A DNA stretch of 64,000 nucleotides, from positions 330,001 through 394,000 of the forward strand of contig NC_013859.1 of assembly GCF_000010725.1 (NCBI RefSeq), written 5' to 3'. Source of the DNA: Azospirillum sp. B510. Its GTDB lineage: Bacteria; Pseudomonadota; Alphaproteobacteria; Azospirillales; Azospirillaceae. Of this stretch, positions 18,247 through 27,113 are shown piece after piece. Within the stretch, counting starts at the first letter, position 1. The number at the start of each line of letters is the position of its first letter. Below the pieces are notes generated by a model, which was given only the letters and a program-made list of their open reading frames with translations, was not told the DNA's origin and made no database searches. Position numbers and translations under genes: made by a program.

Positions 18247-19579
18247 CAGGGCTCCGAATCCGTGTTAACGGATATTAACGTCGAGGATAGCGTTGAGGTA
18301 ATCGGTGTCCCAGCCTGCCAGCTTCCTGCGGAGCTTGATGCTGGTGGGTCTGGGAGTGGCGGCCGGCTTTTTGGTGGCGCGCCGTAATCCGGAGCGCGGC
18401 CGGGCGGGTTCGGCGGCCTTGCGGACGAGGTTGATGGCGAAGTGGCGGACGACGGCCATGTTCAGGGCGCCGTGGCCTTTGCGCAAGCGGGACTGGTCCT
18501 CGTTGAAGACGACGTCGAGCAGCCAGTGCAGTTGGTTCTCGATGCGCCAATGGCCGCGCACGGCCTCGGCCGCCGCCTGGGCGGCGAGCGGGGCGGAGGT
18601 GATGTAATAGCGCGTGTCGGTGCGGCAACGATCCTTCAGCTCGGTCTTGCTGACCACCCGAACGATGGCGGCGACGGCGGGCAGGCGGACTTCGCCGGGA
18701 AAACGCCGCGCGCCGCTCAACCAATCGACCTGGCGCGCGACCGTGACCGCGCGCTGCTCGATCCGGCCATGGCCCTTGTCGATATCGGCGGCGTGATCGA
18801 GCGTCTCCGGCGGTGCGCTGGTGAAGAAACTCTCGATCTCGTCGCGCAGGGTGGGCTGGTTGGCTTTGACCGCCAGCAGATAGTCGGCCCCGGCGTCGCG
18901 AACGGCCTGGGCGATGGTGGCGTTGCAGGCGATGGCGTCGATGGTGACGATCGCGCCCTTGAGCCCGCCCTCGGTCGCCAGGCGCTCCAGCAGAACCGGA
19001 ATGGCCGCCAGTTCGCTGGCTTTGTCCTCGACGGCCTCCTGGCCGAGGACCAGACGGCTGGTGGTGGCGAAGGCCGAGACCAAGTGCAAAGGGGCCTGCC
19101 CAAGGCTGCGGTCATGGCTGCGTCGCGAGGTCTTGCCGTCGATGGCGACCAGTTCCGGCCGGTCGGGCCACGCCTCGCGCACCCAGGACAGGAAGCAGTC
19201 CTGGAACAGGCCGGGAGGGATCCGGTTCATGAACACGGTCAGCCAGCGTCCGCTCGGCACCCCATGGTGATAGGGCTGGAAGCGCCGCAGAAAGTCGAGC
19301 CGCGCTTCACCCCAGGCGGCGATCGCCTCGTAATCCTCGCAATCCGCGATCGTCCCGCACACCGCCAGAAGCAGGATCTCCGGTAACGGATAGGCGACCC
19401 GCCAGGGAGCACGCGGGTCGTCGATCCGCGAAAAATGTTCCAGCAGCGCCTTCAGCCGCGATTTCTCACCAAAGCCGGCTTCGATCGAACTCATGGGAGG
19501 ACCTTCCAAGACGAGAGCCTCCACCGAATCAGAAACTTCCCAATTCGTAAACCGCTGTTAACCCGACTTCGGAGCCCTG
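18247..19579 (-). mobile_element. ISAs1-family insertion sequence, complete, 1333 bp
   Basis: The element is bounded by 23-bp terminal inverted repeats matching at 20 of 23 positions (18247-18269 and 19557-19579, both beginning CAGGGCTCCGAA at the tip). It is flanked by a perfect 10-bp target duplication. It contains one intact transposase gene whose stop lies inside the left repeat. Intact ends, intact duplication and an unbroken reading frame indicate a recent insertion. It sits in the intergenic space between the divergent secreted-protein gene and mak, about 80 bp from the mak start, and may separate mak from its native promoter. Confidence 0.95.
18265..19494 (-). CDS. ISAs1-family DDE transposase
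   Basis: A 409-residue transposase. The N-terminal DUF4338-like/H_repeat region reads RIDDPRAPWRVAYPLPEILL and LLAVCGTIADCEDYEAIAAW. The DDE catalytic domain shows the first Asp in VAIDGKTSR, the second in IVTIDAIACN with LLAVKANQPT, and the Glu region near HWRIENQLHWLLDVVFNED. It cuts and joins the element ends. The ATG at 19494 has ribosome-binding site GGAAGG; a GTG at 19524 is in frame but has none. Basic C-terminus (RRATKKPAATPRPTSIKLRRK). Confidence 0.95.
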   Translation of the reverse strand: MSSIEAGFGEKSRLKALLEHFSRIDDPRAPWRVAYPLPEILLLAVCGTIADCEDYEAIAAWGEARLDFLRRFQPYHHGVPSGRWLTVFMNRIPPGLFQDCFLSWVREAWPDRPELVAIDGKTSRRSHDRSLGQAPLHLVSAFATTSRLVLGQEAVEDKASELAAIPVLLERLATEGGLKGAIVTIDAIACNATIAQAVRDAGADYLLAVKANQPTLRDEIESFFTSAPPETLDHAADIDKGHGRIEQRAVTVARQVDWLSGARRFPGEVRLPAVAAIVRVVSKTELKDRCRTDTRYYITSAPLAAQAAAEAVRGHWRIENQLHWLLDVVFNEDQSRLRKGHGALNMAVVRHFAINLVRKAAEPARPRSGLRRATKKPAATPRPTSIKLRRKLAGWDTDYLNAILDVNIR

Positions 19580-19589
19580 CCGGACAGAT
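19580..19589. repeat. Target-site duplication, right copy
   Basis: CCGGACAGAT, identical to 18237-18246. Removing the element plus one copy restores a continuous intergenic sequence. Confidence 0.95.
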
Positions 19590-19659
19590 GCGTCCGCTGG
19601 ACGCGGCGGGGCGGGCGACGCTATGGATGGATCTTGGACAGTCGGACGGGTGACAGGGC

Positions 19660-20646
19660 ATGGCAGCCACCGGATCGCAATCGGCCGGAACGGGGTACAG
19701 CAGCGGATACCGGATCGGCATCGATCTCGGCGGCACCAAGACCGAAGGGATCCTGCTCGACCGCCAGGGAAGCCAGCTGGCGCGTCTGCGGGTTCCGACG
19801 CCGAAGGGCGATTACGACGGCACCGTCGCCACCATCCGCGATCTGGTGGCCCGGCTGGAGGGGGACATTCCCGCCGGCGCCAGGGCGACGGTGGGCTTGG
19901 GCATTCCCGGCGCCATCTCCCCGGCGACCGGTCTGGTGAAGAACGCCAACTCAACCTGGCTGATCGGGCGGGATTTCACCCGCGACCTGACCAGGGCGCT
20001 CGCCCGGCCGGTGCGGATCGAGAATGACGCCAACTGTCTGGCGGTGTCGGAAGCGACCGACGGCGCCGGGGCCGGCTGCGGCGTGGTGTTCGCGGCGATC
20101 CTCGGCACCGGCTGCGGCGCCGGAATCGTCGTGCATGGCCGGGTGCTGGGCGGACGCAACGCCATCGCCGGGGAGTGGGGGCACAACCCGCTGCCCTGGC
20201 CGACCGACGGCGAGCGGCCGGGACCGGCCTGCTATTGCGGCAAGCATGGCTGCCTGGAAAATTTCGTGTCGGGGCCGGCGGTGGCGGCGGACCATCTCGC
20301 GGCGACCGGCGAGAGGCTGGACGCCGCGACCATCCTGGCCCGCGCCGCCGATCCGGGCGACGCCCCCGGCGGCGACAGCGGTTGCCGGGCGACGGCGGAG
20401 CGGCTGGTCGGACGGCTCGCCCGCGGGCTGGCCGCCGTCGCCAACCTGCTGGATCCCGACGTCATCGTGCTGGGCGGCGGGCTGTCGAACGCGGAACTGC
20501 TGTATGAACGGCTGCCGGCGGCGATGCAGCCCTGGGCCTTCAGCGACCGGCTGGACACGCCGGTACGCCGCGCCCGCCACGGAGATTCAAGCGGCGTGCG
20601 CGGCGCCGCCTGGCTGTGGCGGCCCGGAGAGGTACCGGAAGAATAG
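19660..20646 (+). CDS. mak: Fructokinase of the ROK family
   Basis: A 328-residue sugar kinase that phosphorylates free fructose (and possibly mannose) with ATP in the cytoplasm. The phosphate-1 motif is GIDLGGTKTEG. The ROK segment GHNPLPW and the zinc-binding motif CYCGKHGCLENF follow, with catalytic Asp in ENDANCLAVSEA. Long identical blocks with E. coli Mak (KNANSTWL, NDANCLAVSEA, GTGCGAG, GEWGHNPLPW, DPDVIVLGGG, RHGDSSGVRGAAWLW) support this exact assignment over glucokinase. It lies alone just downstream of an insertion element that may affect its promoter, and converges on the next gene with a 7-bp gap. Confidence 0.92.
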   Translation: MAATGSQSAGTGYSSGYRIGIDLGGTKTEGILLDRQGSQLARLRVPTPKGDYDGTVATIRDLVARLEGDIPAGARATVGLGIPGAISPATGLVKNANSTWLIGRDFTRDLTRALARPVRIENDANCLAVSEATDGAGAGCGVVFAAILGTGCGAGIVVHGRVLGGRNAIAGEWGHNPLPWPTDGERPGPACYCGKHGCLENFVSGPAVAADHLAATGERLDAATILARAADPGDAPGGDSGCRATAERLVGRLARGLAAVANLLDPDVIVLGGGLSNAELLYERLPAAMQPWAFSDRLDTPVRRARHGDSSGVRGAAWLWRPGEVPEE

Positions 20647-20653
20647 CCGGACC

Positions 20654-21055
20654 TCAGTCCCGCTGCGCCGTCCGCGGGACCGGCGGGGCGTCGGCGCTGC
20701 GCGGCGGGGCCATCACCCGTTTGGCGGCGGCGGGATCCACCGGCGGCGGCGTCAGCGAATGGGTGCTGGAATAATGCTGGCTCGTCTGTTTCACGTCGGT
20801 GCCGTAGCGCGTCATGCCGGCACGGTCCTTGCCGGCCTTGATCGCGCCCCAATGGGACGGAGCCGGGCCGGGCAGCGGCTGGGCCTGATCCAGGTTGCGC
20901 AGCAGCGGGCCGGTCGGGACCATCTGGTCATACACCCAGGGCGCATAGTCCTGCTTTTGGGCATGGGCCGGCGATGCCAGCGTCATCATCGCCAACGCGG
21001 CGGCGGCAACAATGGTCCTGGCGGCGGTTTCGGCAGAGAGGACAACGCGGGTCAT
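20654..21055 (-). CDS. Small secreted protein, unknown function
   Basis: A 133-residue protein with an N-terminal signal peptide (TAARTIVAAAALAMMTLASPAHA). The mature part is short and Pro-rich (QDYAPWVYDQMVPTGPLLRNLD, GAIKAGKDRAGMTRYGTDVKQTSQHYS). No catalytic motif is visible. The start at 21055 opens the signal peptide. No family was recognised; envelope location is inferred from the signal peptide alone. Confidence 0.65.
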   Translation of the reverse strand: MTRVVLSAETAARTIVAAAALAMMTLASPAHAQKQDYAPWVYDQMVPTGPLLRNLDQAQPLPGPAPSHWGAIKAGKDRAGMTRYGTDVKQTSQHYSSTHSLTPPPVDPAAAKRVMAPPRSADAPPVPRTAQRD

Positions 21056-21203
21056 CGAACAGGCGCCTTTCGTCCGGGGAAACGGATCGGTAGGCCCAGT
21101 CGAACGGAAAGCGCCCGCGCCGTCCAATGCGGAGGCGCGTTACCCACCCCGGTGGCCGCCTCCCCAAGCGGGGCAGATACCGGCCAGGGAGGAGAGCGGC
21201 GGC

Positions 21204-22925
21204 TTACGGAGCCGCCAGACGGTAGAGCGTCAGGTGCAGGCGCTTGCCGGTGTTGTAGTTGAAGCCCGACAACTCGGCCAAAGGCAGCGGCGTGCCGCCG
21301 CCCAACTCGTCGAGGAAGGCCGGCGCCTCGCGATCCTCGACCAGCGCCAGCCCACAGGCGCGGTCGGCCGTCAGATGCGCCGCGGCGCCGGCGCCATGGA
21401 CCAGCTTCGTCGGCGTGCCGAGAAGGAAGACGAGGCTCGGCTCCGAATAGCCGGCGGCGGCCACCACGCTGTCCGGGCAGGGGCGGAACTGCTCGACCGC
21501 GCGGGCGGCCTGCCGGCTGACCCAGACGCCGTCGATGTTCGGCAGCACGACGGCATAGGTGCCGGCATAGAGCAGCGCCGCCGCCCCGACCCCGGCGGCG
21601 AGCCCGGTCCGCCGCCTGTCCCGCAGCAGCGCGCGCAGCGCGAGGGCGAAAAGGCCGCCGACCGCCGGCACCAGCGCCACCGCGACCGGATCGATCCGGC
21701 GATCGACCAGCCAGGGGATCACCGCCACCGCCAGCGTCAGGGCGCCGAAACCGATCGCCCCCAGCGCCACGGCGGCGGCGGCCAGCCAGCGGCGCGGCCG
21801 TTCCCGGCTGCGGTCGAAGCCGTCGACCAGCGCCGCGGCGGCGAGAGCGGCGATGGCCGGAAACACCGGAAGGGTATAATGCAGCAGCTTGGTCGGCACC
21901 GCCTCGAACACCAGCCAGCTCGGCACGATCCAGGCGATGCAGAAGCGCACGGCGTCCAGCCGCCGCCGCGCCCAGATCCAGGGAAGCGCCAGCAGGGCCA
22001 GCGGCGACCAGGGGGCGAAGGTCACCCAGAAGGTGCCGAGATAATAGCCGGGCGGCAACCCCTTGCCCTCCTGCCCGCCCGACACCTTGCCCAGCATGTC
22101 GTGGCCGACGGATTCGGCGAAGAAGGCGCCCTTGCTCTTGATGGCGATGGCGATCAGCCAGGGGGCGGCGATGGCGACGACGATGCCGAGCCCCGCCAGC
22201 GGCTTCAACCGCTTCAGCCAGGCGGCCTCGCGGTCCCACAGGGCAAGCACCAGCGCGGTGCTGCCGGACACCAGCAGGACCATCGGCCCCTTGACCAGCA
22301 CGCCGACGCCGGCGGCGATCCAGAAGACCAGCGGAGCGGTCCAGGCGGCGCGCCCGGCGGGGGCCGCGTCGCGGCGGCGGAGATAGAGATGGGCCAGCAC
22401 CGCCTGCCCGATCACCACGGTGGCGAGCAGGACGGCATCGGTCTTGGCCATCCGCGCCTCGACCCCCAGCACGACGCAGGAGGCCAGCATCAGCCCGGCG
22501 ATGAAGCCGGCCGCACCACCGAACAGCCGGGCCGCCGTCCAGGCTGCGGCGACAACGGCCAGGATCGCGCCGAGAAAGGAGGGGATGCGGTAGGTCCAGA
22601 TGGGCTTGTCGGCCCCGACCGGGATCCCGCGCACGGCATCGGCGGCGGCGGTCGCGGCACTCTGCAACCAATAGATTCCGACCGGCTTCTTGTAGCGCGT
22701 CTCGTCCTGGAAGCGGATGTCGACATAATTGCCGCTGTCCAGCATCTGGGAGGAGGCCTGGGCGAATCGTGCCTCGTCGCGGTCGAAGGGCGGCAGCAGG
22801 GTGAAACCGGGCAGGAACAGCGCGGCGGCGATCAGCGCCAGCAACGCATAGGCCCATAGTGGCAGAGGACTGGGTGGCGGAGGGCTGGGCGGCAGGCGGC
22901 CCTGCGACGGGGACGAAGAGGTCAC
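21204..22925 (-). CDS. GT39/ArnT-like membrane glycosyltransferase
   Basis: A 573-residue polytopic enzyme with about twelve helices. It carries the GT39/ArnT catalytic signature FDRDEARFAQASSQML in the first periplasmic loop and RYKKPVGIYWLQ in the second. Such enzymes move a sugar from a polyprenyl-phosphate carrier to lipid A or a protein on the periplasmic face. The GTG start at 22925 overlaps the stop of the LAB_N gene (GTGA), coupling them. With the GT2 gene upstream it makes a plausible ArnC/ArnT- or RgtE/RgtA-like lipid A sugar-addition cassette. The sugar is unknown. Confidence 0.88.
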   Translation of the reverse strand: MTSSSPSQGRLPPSPPPPSPLPLWAYALLALIAAALFLPGFTLLPPFDRDEARFAQASSQMLDSGNYVDIRFQDETRYKKPVGIYWLQSAATAAADAVRGIPVGADKPIWTYRIPSFLGAILAVVAAAWTAARLFGGAAGFIAGLMLASCVVLGVEARMAKTDAVLLATVVIGQAVLAHLYLRRRDAAPAGRAAWTAPLVFWIAAGVGVLVKGPMVLLVSGSTALVLALWDREAAWLKRLKPLAGLGIVVAIAAPWLIAIAIKSKGAFFAESVGHDMLGKVSGGQEGKGLPPGYYLGTFWVTFAPWSPLALLALPWIWARRRLDAVRFCIAWIVPSWLVFEAVPTKLLHYTLPVFPAIAALAAAALVDGFDRSRERPRRWLAAAAVALGAIGFGALTLAVAVIPWLVDRRIDPVAVALVPAVGGLFALALRALLRDRRRTGLAAGVGAAALLYAGTYAVVLPNIDGVWVSRQAARAVEQFRPCPDSVVAAAGYSEPSLVFLLGTPTKLVHGAGAAAHLTADRACGLALVEDREAPAFLDELGGGTPLPLAELSGFNYNTGKRLHLTLYRLAAP

Positions 22926-23257
22926 GGCTTGCTCGGCACCGGATCGCCGCCGGCCTGCGACTTCTTGTGCGACCAGACGAAATAGACGTTGCGGGCGTAG
23001 ATCACCAGGCCCATGCCCTGCCCCAGCATGAAGACCGGGTCGAAGCGGTAGAAGGCATAGGCGAACAGCATGACGCCGCCGCCGAGCGAGAAATACCAGA
23101 ACAGTTCGGGCACCACGCTGCGGCGCGCCTTCTCGCTGGCGATCCACTGCACGATGAAGCGCATGGTGAACATGAGTTGGGCGAAGAAACCGATGCCGAC
23201 CCAGATCAGGTCGGTGGTGCTTTGCCCCTGGAACCACGCTGCGGCGCGCTCAAGCAT
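22922..23257 (-). CDS. LAB_N-domain small membrane protein
   Basis: A 111-residue protein with three helices. It matches the lipid-A-disaccharide synthase N-terminal (LAB_N) family: LIWVGIGFFAQLMFTMRFIVQW, then ARRSVVPELFWYFSLGGGVMLF and GQGMGLVIYARN. Proteins of this family sit between GT2 and GT39 genes in lipid A modification loci and may flip or hand over the lipid-linked sugar, as proposed for RgtF-type proteins. It lies 55 bp after the GT2 gene and overlaps the GT39 start. Confidence 0.88.
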   Translation of the reverse strand: MLERAAAWFQGQSTTDLIWVGIGFFAQLMFTMRFIVQWIASEKARRSVVPELFWYFSLGGGVMLFAYAFYRFDPVFMLGQGMGLVIYARNVYFVWSHKKSQAGGDPVPSKP

Positions 23258-23312
23258 CTTGAAATCCTGTCCCGGCTGGGTCGCTGTGAAGGTCGATCGG
23301 TTGCGGAAAGCG

Positions 23313-24074
23313 TCAGAGGCGTTCGGAGACCGGCGTCAGTTTCGTCCGCCGTTTCAGCCAGTAGACGCCCAGCAGATCGACCACGCCGATCAGCCCGCGC
23401 CGCCAATTGTTGTATTTCGACACGCCGCGCTCGCGCGGGCGATGGTTCACCGGCACATAGGCCACCGGATGGCCATGCGCCCGGAAAAGCGCCGGCAGGA
23501 AGCGATGCATCGCCCCGAAAAAGGGCAGGTCAAGGAAGGCGTCGCGGCGGAACAGCTTCAGCCCGCAGCCGCTGTCGGTGCAGCCGTCCTGCAGCAAGGA
23601 CTGGCGGATGGCGTTGGCGGCCTTGGAGGCCCAGCGCTTGGACAGGCTGTCCTGGCGTTTCCGGCGGATGCCGCCGACCAGCACCGGCGCGCCGGGCTTG
23701 CCCGCCGACACCAGGGCGAACAACGCCGGAATATCGGCCGGGTCGTTCTGGCCGTCGCCGTCGAGCGTCACCACGAATTCGCCGCGCGCCGCCTTGACGC
23801 CGCTGCGCACCGCGGCACTCTGGCCGGAGCGGTTGACATGGCGCAGCACGCGCAGCCGGCCGGCCTCGACCGCCGGGGCAAGGCGCGCCTGGGTGTCATC
23901 CTCCGACTGGTCGTCGACGAAGATGATCTCGAAACCGCCGGCCGGGGTCAGTGCCCGCTCGATCTCTTCGAGCAACGGCAACACATTCTCGGCCTCGTTG
24001 AAAACGGGGACAACGACCGACAGCCGCACCGGCTGGCCGCTCTCCGGAAAAATGCTCACGGTTTGCCATCCCAT
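23313..24074 (-). CDS. GT2 polyprenyl-phosphate sugar transferase (DPM1/ArnC-like)
   Basis: A 253-residue family-2 glycosyltransferase with no C-terminal membrane anchor pair. Motifs: SVVVPVFNEAENV, FVDDQSEDDT, the catalytic/metal DGDGQNDPADIP, and the acceptor motif SGCGLKLFRRDAF with RPRERGVSKYNN. It should load a nucleotide sugar onto undecaprenyl phosphate at the cytoplasmic face. This is the first step of the cassette completed by the LAB_N and GT39 genes downstream. The start is at the ATG at 24074; an upstream ATG at 24092 is possible. Confidence 0.88.
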   Translation of the reverse strand: MGWQTVSIFPESGQPVRLSVVVPVFNEAENVLPLLEEIERALTPAGGFEIIFVDDQSEDDTQARLAPAVEAGRLRVLRHVNRSGQSAAVRSGVKAARGEFVVTLDGDGQNDPADIPALFALVSAGKPGAPVLVGGIRRKRQDSLSKRWASKAANAIRQSLLQDGCTDSGCGLKLFRRDAFLDLPFFGAMHRFLPALFRAHGHPVAYVPVNHRPRERGVSKYNNWRRGLIGVVDLLGVYWLKRRTKLTPVSERL

Positions 24075-24121
24075 TCGCCAAACGGGCGGCAAATTACTCT
24101 CGCGGCGCCGCGAACGGTAGC

Positions 24122-24164
24122 GGAAAAGGAAGAGACGGGAGCGGGGCAGCTCTCCGCGCCCGTC
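24122..24164 (-). terminator. Terminator after the DegP-type gene
   Basis: The minus-strand hairpin GACGGG-C-GCGG / CCGC-T-CCCGTC has a 9-base loop and is followed by TCTTCCTTTTCC, 26 bases after the protease stop. It separates the protease from the GT2 operon. Confidence 0.72.
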
Positions 24165-24189
24165 CCATCCGGCGGCGGCGCCGGCCGGA

Positions 24190-25821
24190 TTACCCCTTCC
24201 TGCCGTCGGGCGGCGAGCCCGGCGCGGGCAGCGTCAACGGGACATAACGCAACTCGCCGCCCCGGCTGACCAGCATCAACAGGGTCTTGCGCCCCTGCTC
24301 CCTCGCCCTGGCGATGCGGGAGTCCAGGTCGGCGGGCGTCGCCAGCGGCTCCTGGCCCACCTCGACGATGACGTCGCCGAGGTCGAGCCCGCGCTCCGCC
24401 GCCGGGCTGTCCCGCTCGACCTCCGTCACCACCAGCCCGTTGACATCCTCGCCGATGGAGAAGCTTTCCCGCAGGCCGGGGGTCAGCGGCGCCAGTTTCA
24501 GACCGAGCGCCGAGGCGCTCTCCTCCGGCTGGGCGGACCGGGGAGCGCCGCTCGACCCGGACATCGCCAGTTGCTGCGGCTCGTTGCGCAGCTCGCCGAC
24601 CGTCACCTGGACCGATCGCTCCTTGCCGGCACGCAGAAGGGTCAGCGGAACGGTGCGCCCGATCGCGGTGGAGGCGACGAGACGGGGCAACTGGCGCATC
24701 TGCTCCAGCGGCCCGCCGTCGAAGGCGGTGATGACGTCGCCCTGGCGCAGGCCCGCCGCCGCCGCCGGGCTGCCGGGCGACACGCTGGTGACCAGCGCGC
24801 CGCCGGTGCCCTGCACGCCCAGGCTCTCGGCGATGTCCGGCGTCACCCGCTGGACCTGGACGCCGAGCCAGCCGCGCCGCACCTTGCCGCCATCCTTCAA
24901 CTGGTCGACGATCGGCTTGGCAAGAGAGGATGGAATGGCGAAGCCGATGCCCACCGATCCGCCGGTCGGCGAATAGATCGCGGTGTTGATGCCGATCACC
25001 GCCCCGCCGACGTCATAGAGCGGACCGCCGGAATTGCCGCGGTTGATCGCGGCGTCGGTCTGTAGATACTCGTCATAGGGGCCCTGCTGGATGTCGCGGG
25101 CGCGGGCCGACAGGATGCCGGCGGTCACCGACCCGCCGAGGCCGAAGGGGTTGCCGATGGCGACCACCCAATCGCCGACCTCCACCGATTCGCTGTCGCC
25201 CCAATGGGTGGCGGCCAGTGGCCTGTCGCTTTCGACCTTCAGCAGAGCCAGATCGGTCGGCGCGTCCGCCCCGACCAGCTTGGCCGGCAGTCTGGTGCCG
25301 TCATGCAGGGTGACGGCGATCTCGGCCGCATCGGCGACGACATGGTTGTTGGTGACGACCAAGCCCGACGGATCGATGATGAAGCCCGAGCCCAGCGCCA
25401 TGCTCGGCGGGACCGGCGGACCGCCGCTCCCCGGCCCATCCCCGGCCCCATTCCCCGGCCTCTCTCCCGGTCTCTCTCCGGGCCCGCCTCTCTGACGGTT
25501 GCGGAACCCACGGAAGAATTCCTCCAGCGGGGAGCCGGGGGGGATATCCATCCCCTCCGGCAAGCGGCCGGCGCCGGCCGGGGCCGAAGGCGCCTGCGTG
25601 CTGGAGATGTTGACGACCGTGTCGATCTGCGTCCGCGCGAGGTCGCGGAAGGAGGGGGGCGCATAGGTCCTGCTGGCTCCGGGCTGGGGACCGGCGGGGG
25701 CGTCCTGCGCGGCGACCGGAGCCGCCGGTGAAAAAACCGCGCCAAACAGCAGCGCGCAAAGCGCCACGGCCGGAAGGCGTCGAAGAATGCGGTATGAACG
25801 CGGCGCGGACGCATGCGGCAT
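24190..25821 (-). CDS. DegP/HtrA-type periplasmic serine protease (Do family)
   Basis: A 543-residue trypsin-like protease for misfolded envelope proteins. It has a signal peptide (LPAVALCALLFGAVFSPAAPVAA). The catalytic triad is complete: His160 in VVTNNHVV, Asp190 in PTDLALLKV and Ser264 in NRGNSGGPL. Two PDZ domains follow (about 320-410 and 440-535, each with a GL..GDVI carboxylate-binding turn). Residues 110-140 hold a low-complexity Gly/Pro/Glu/Arg linker just before the protease core, which varies among homologues. The ATG at 25821 has GGAGA before it. Confidence 0.94.
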   Translation of the reverse strand: MPHASAPRSYRILRRLPAVALCALLFGAVFSPAAPVAAQDAPAGPQPGASRTYAPPSFRDLARTQIDTVVNISSTQAPSAPAGAGRLPEGMDIPPGSPLEEFFRGFRNRQRGGPGERPGERPGNGAGDGPGSGGPPVPPSMALGSGFIIDPSGLVVTNNHVVADAAEIAVTLHDGTRLPAKLVGADAPTDLALLKVESDRPLAATHWGDSESVEVGDWVVAIGNPFGLGGSVTAGILSARARDIQQGPYDEYLQTDAAINRGNSGGPLYDVGGAVIGINTAIYSPTGGSVGIGFAIPSSLAKPIVDQLKDGGKVRRGWLGVQVQRVTPDIAESLGVQGTGGALVTSVSPGSPAAAAGLRQGDVITAFDGGPLEQMRQLPRLVASTAIGRTVPLTLLRAGKERSVQVTVGELRNEPQQLAMSGSSGAPRSAQPEESASALGLKLAPLTPGLRESFSIGEDVNGLVVTEVERDSPAAERGLDLGDVIVEVGQEPLATPADLDSRIARAREQGRKTLLMLVSRGGELRYVPLTLPAPGSPPDGRKG

Positions 25822-26248
25822 GGACGGTCTCCGCAAAAACGGTTGGGCGGAACGAAGCAGGCGGTGATCGGATGCTCGCCGCCGAAGCTGCTATGGAACT
25901 GAAAACACGCTTGCCCCCGTCCGGGGTCCATCCTGGCTTTCAAAAGGCGGCGCCCCAGAGGGCACACCACCACCGGTTTCCGCCCCCCCGGCCTTTAAAA
26001 TTCCCGGATTCCAACACGCGTCGCGCCCTGTTGCGGCAAGGGACGGAAAATCACGATTCCTTGCAAAGTTATGCTGGCATTTTTGAGAAGAGTTTCCGAT
26101 AGTCATCCGTACCGAAAACATCGCCCGCCAGCGTGAAGCCTCGATGCTGCTGACGCACGCGCCCGCGTGGTCCCGCGTCCGAAGCATGCGGTCCGGGTGG
26201 ACATGCTGACGAATGACTGAAAATTCACTTTGGCAACCGAGCGATATA
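25822..26248. other. Intergenic region, 427 bp, divergent promoters
   Basis: No credible gene is seen. The sequence is locally less GC-rich around 26000-26110 and 26215-26250. It must contain the promoters of the protease (leftward) and the HTH protein (rightward). No box pair convinced me. The in-frame leader 26213-26248 uses AT-rich codons unlike the gene body. Confidence 0.6.
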
Positions 26249-27076
26249 ATGAACGCAGAAACCGGGAGCGAGCCGGAGTCTCCCAAGAAGCGTGGGCGCA
26301 TTCCGCAGTCGGCGTGGCCCCAAATTCTTGATCGGTACCGCAGCGGCGCAACTCTTTCCGCCATCGCGCGTGAATTCGAATGCACGCCGAGCGCAATCTC
26401 CTACATCATCAAGAAGGCGGAGGCCGCAAGCGGTCAGGGCGATGCCGCTCCGGCTGACGCGGCACAGGACGAGGCCCAGGCCACGGACGGCAGCGCTTCG
26501 GCGGTTGCCGGCGAAGCTCCAGCAACCCCAGCCAGTTCGGACGCTCCGGCAGACACCCCTGCCGCGGCCACGCCGGAAGCCGATGCCCCGGCGGAACCCC
26601 GCCGCCCGGCCGGCCGCGCCGCCCGCACCACGCTGACCCGCGCTCCCCGCACGGAACAGGCCGCCGAACCGCCGGCTCCCGTCGAGACTCCGGCTCCGGC
26701 TCCCGCGCCGGCCCCGACGGAAACGCTGCGCCTGAACCGTCCCGAACCTGCACCGGCGCCCGCCCCGGCGCCGATGCCGGTGCCCGCGGCGGCTCCGGCC
26801 GCGGCCGAGGCGTCGCGGCCGGCCGGTCAGCCGACGCCGCCGGTGGATGCGGTGGAAGGCCGCCTGCGCGATACCGCCAAGGCTTGCATTTCCGCCTATC
26901 GCGGCTGGCGTCAGCAGCCGAGCGAAGGCACGATCCAGGCCCTGTCCGACACCGTGCATGAGCTGCGCAAGGCCTTGGCCCGCGTCGAGATCGACATGTC
27001 GGCCAGCCGTCGCGAGGAGCAGGCGATCCGCCCGATCCCGATCCCGGCGCATCGCGCGTCGCGCCGTCCGAACTGA
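26249..27076 (+). CDS. HTH protein with long Pro/Ala linker and helical C-terminal domain, unknown function
   Basis: A 275-residue three-part protein. Residues about 10-55 form a helix-turn-helix (RGRIPQSAWPQILDRYRSG, ATLSAIAREFECTPSAISYI) resembling resolvase- or homeodomain-type DNA-binding segments. Residues about 60-200 are almost pure Ala/Pro/Glu/Thr (repeated PAPAPAP blocks), a flexible tether. Residues about 200-260 return to an ordered amphipathic helical domain (LRDTAKACISAYRGWRQQPS, IQALSDTVHELRKALARVEID). The tail is Arg-rich. It may be a chromatin-like or tethering DNA-binding protein; no function is known to me. An alternative start lies at 26213. A strong terminator follows. Confidence 0.75.
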   Translation: MNAETGSEPESPKKRGRIPQSAWPQILDRYRSGATLSAIAREFECTPSAISYIIKKAEAASGQGDAAPADAAQDEAQATDGSASAVAGEAPATPASSDAPADTPAAATPEADAPAEPRRPAGRAARTTLTRAPRTEQAAEPPAPVETPAPAPAPAPTETLRLNRPEPAPAPAPAPMPVPAAAPAAAEASRPAGQPTPPVDAVEGRLRDTAKACISAYRGWRQQPSEGTIQALSDTVHELRKALARVEIDMSASRREEQAIRPIPIPAHRASRRPN

Positions 27077-27113
27077 GCGGACTTTGAAAAGACGCCTTTG
27101 AAAAGGCGGGTTT

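Noticed and set aside
25430..25510. Repeated CCGG/TCTC-rich tract as a microsatellite
   Set aside because: It lies inside the protease gene and simply encodes the Gly/Pro/Arg/Glu linker.
26213..26248. Extended N-terminus of the HTH protein from ATG 26213
   Set aside because: The 12 extra codons are AT-rich and unlike the rest of the gene; not fully excluded.
26244..26249. Perfect TATAAT next to the HTH gene
   Set aside because: It overlaps the chosen ATG and lacks a -35 box at 16-18 bp, so it cannot be this gene's promoter unless the start lies further downstream.
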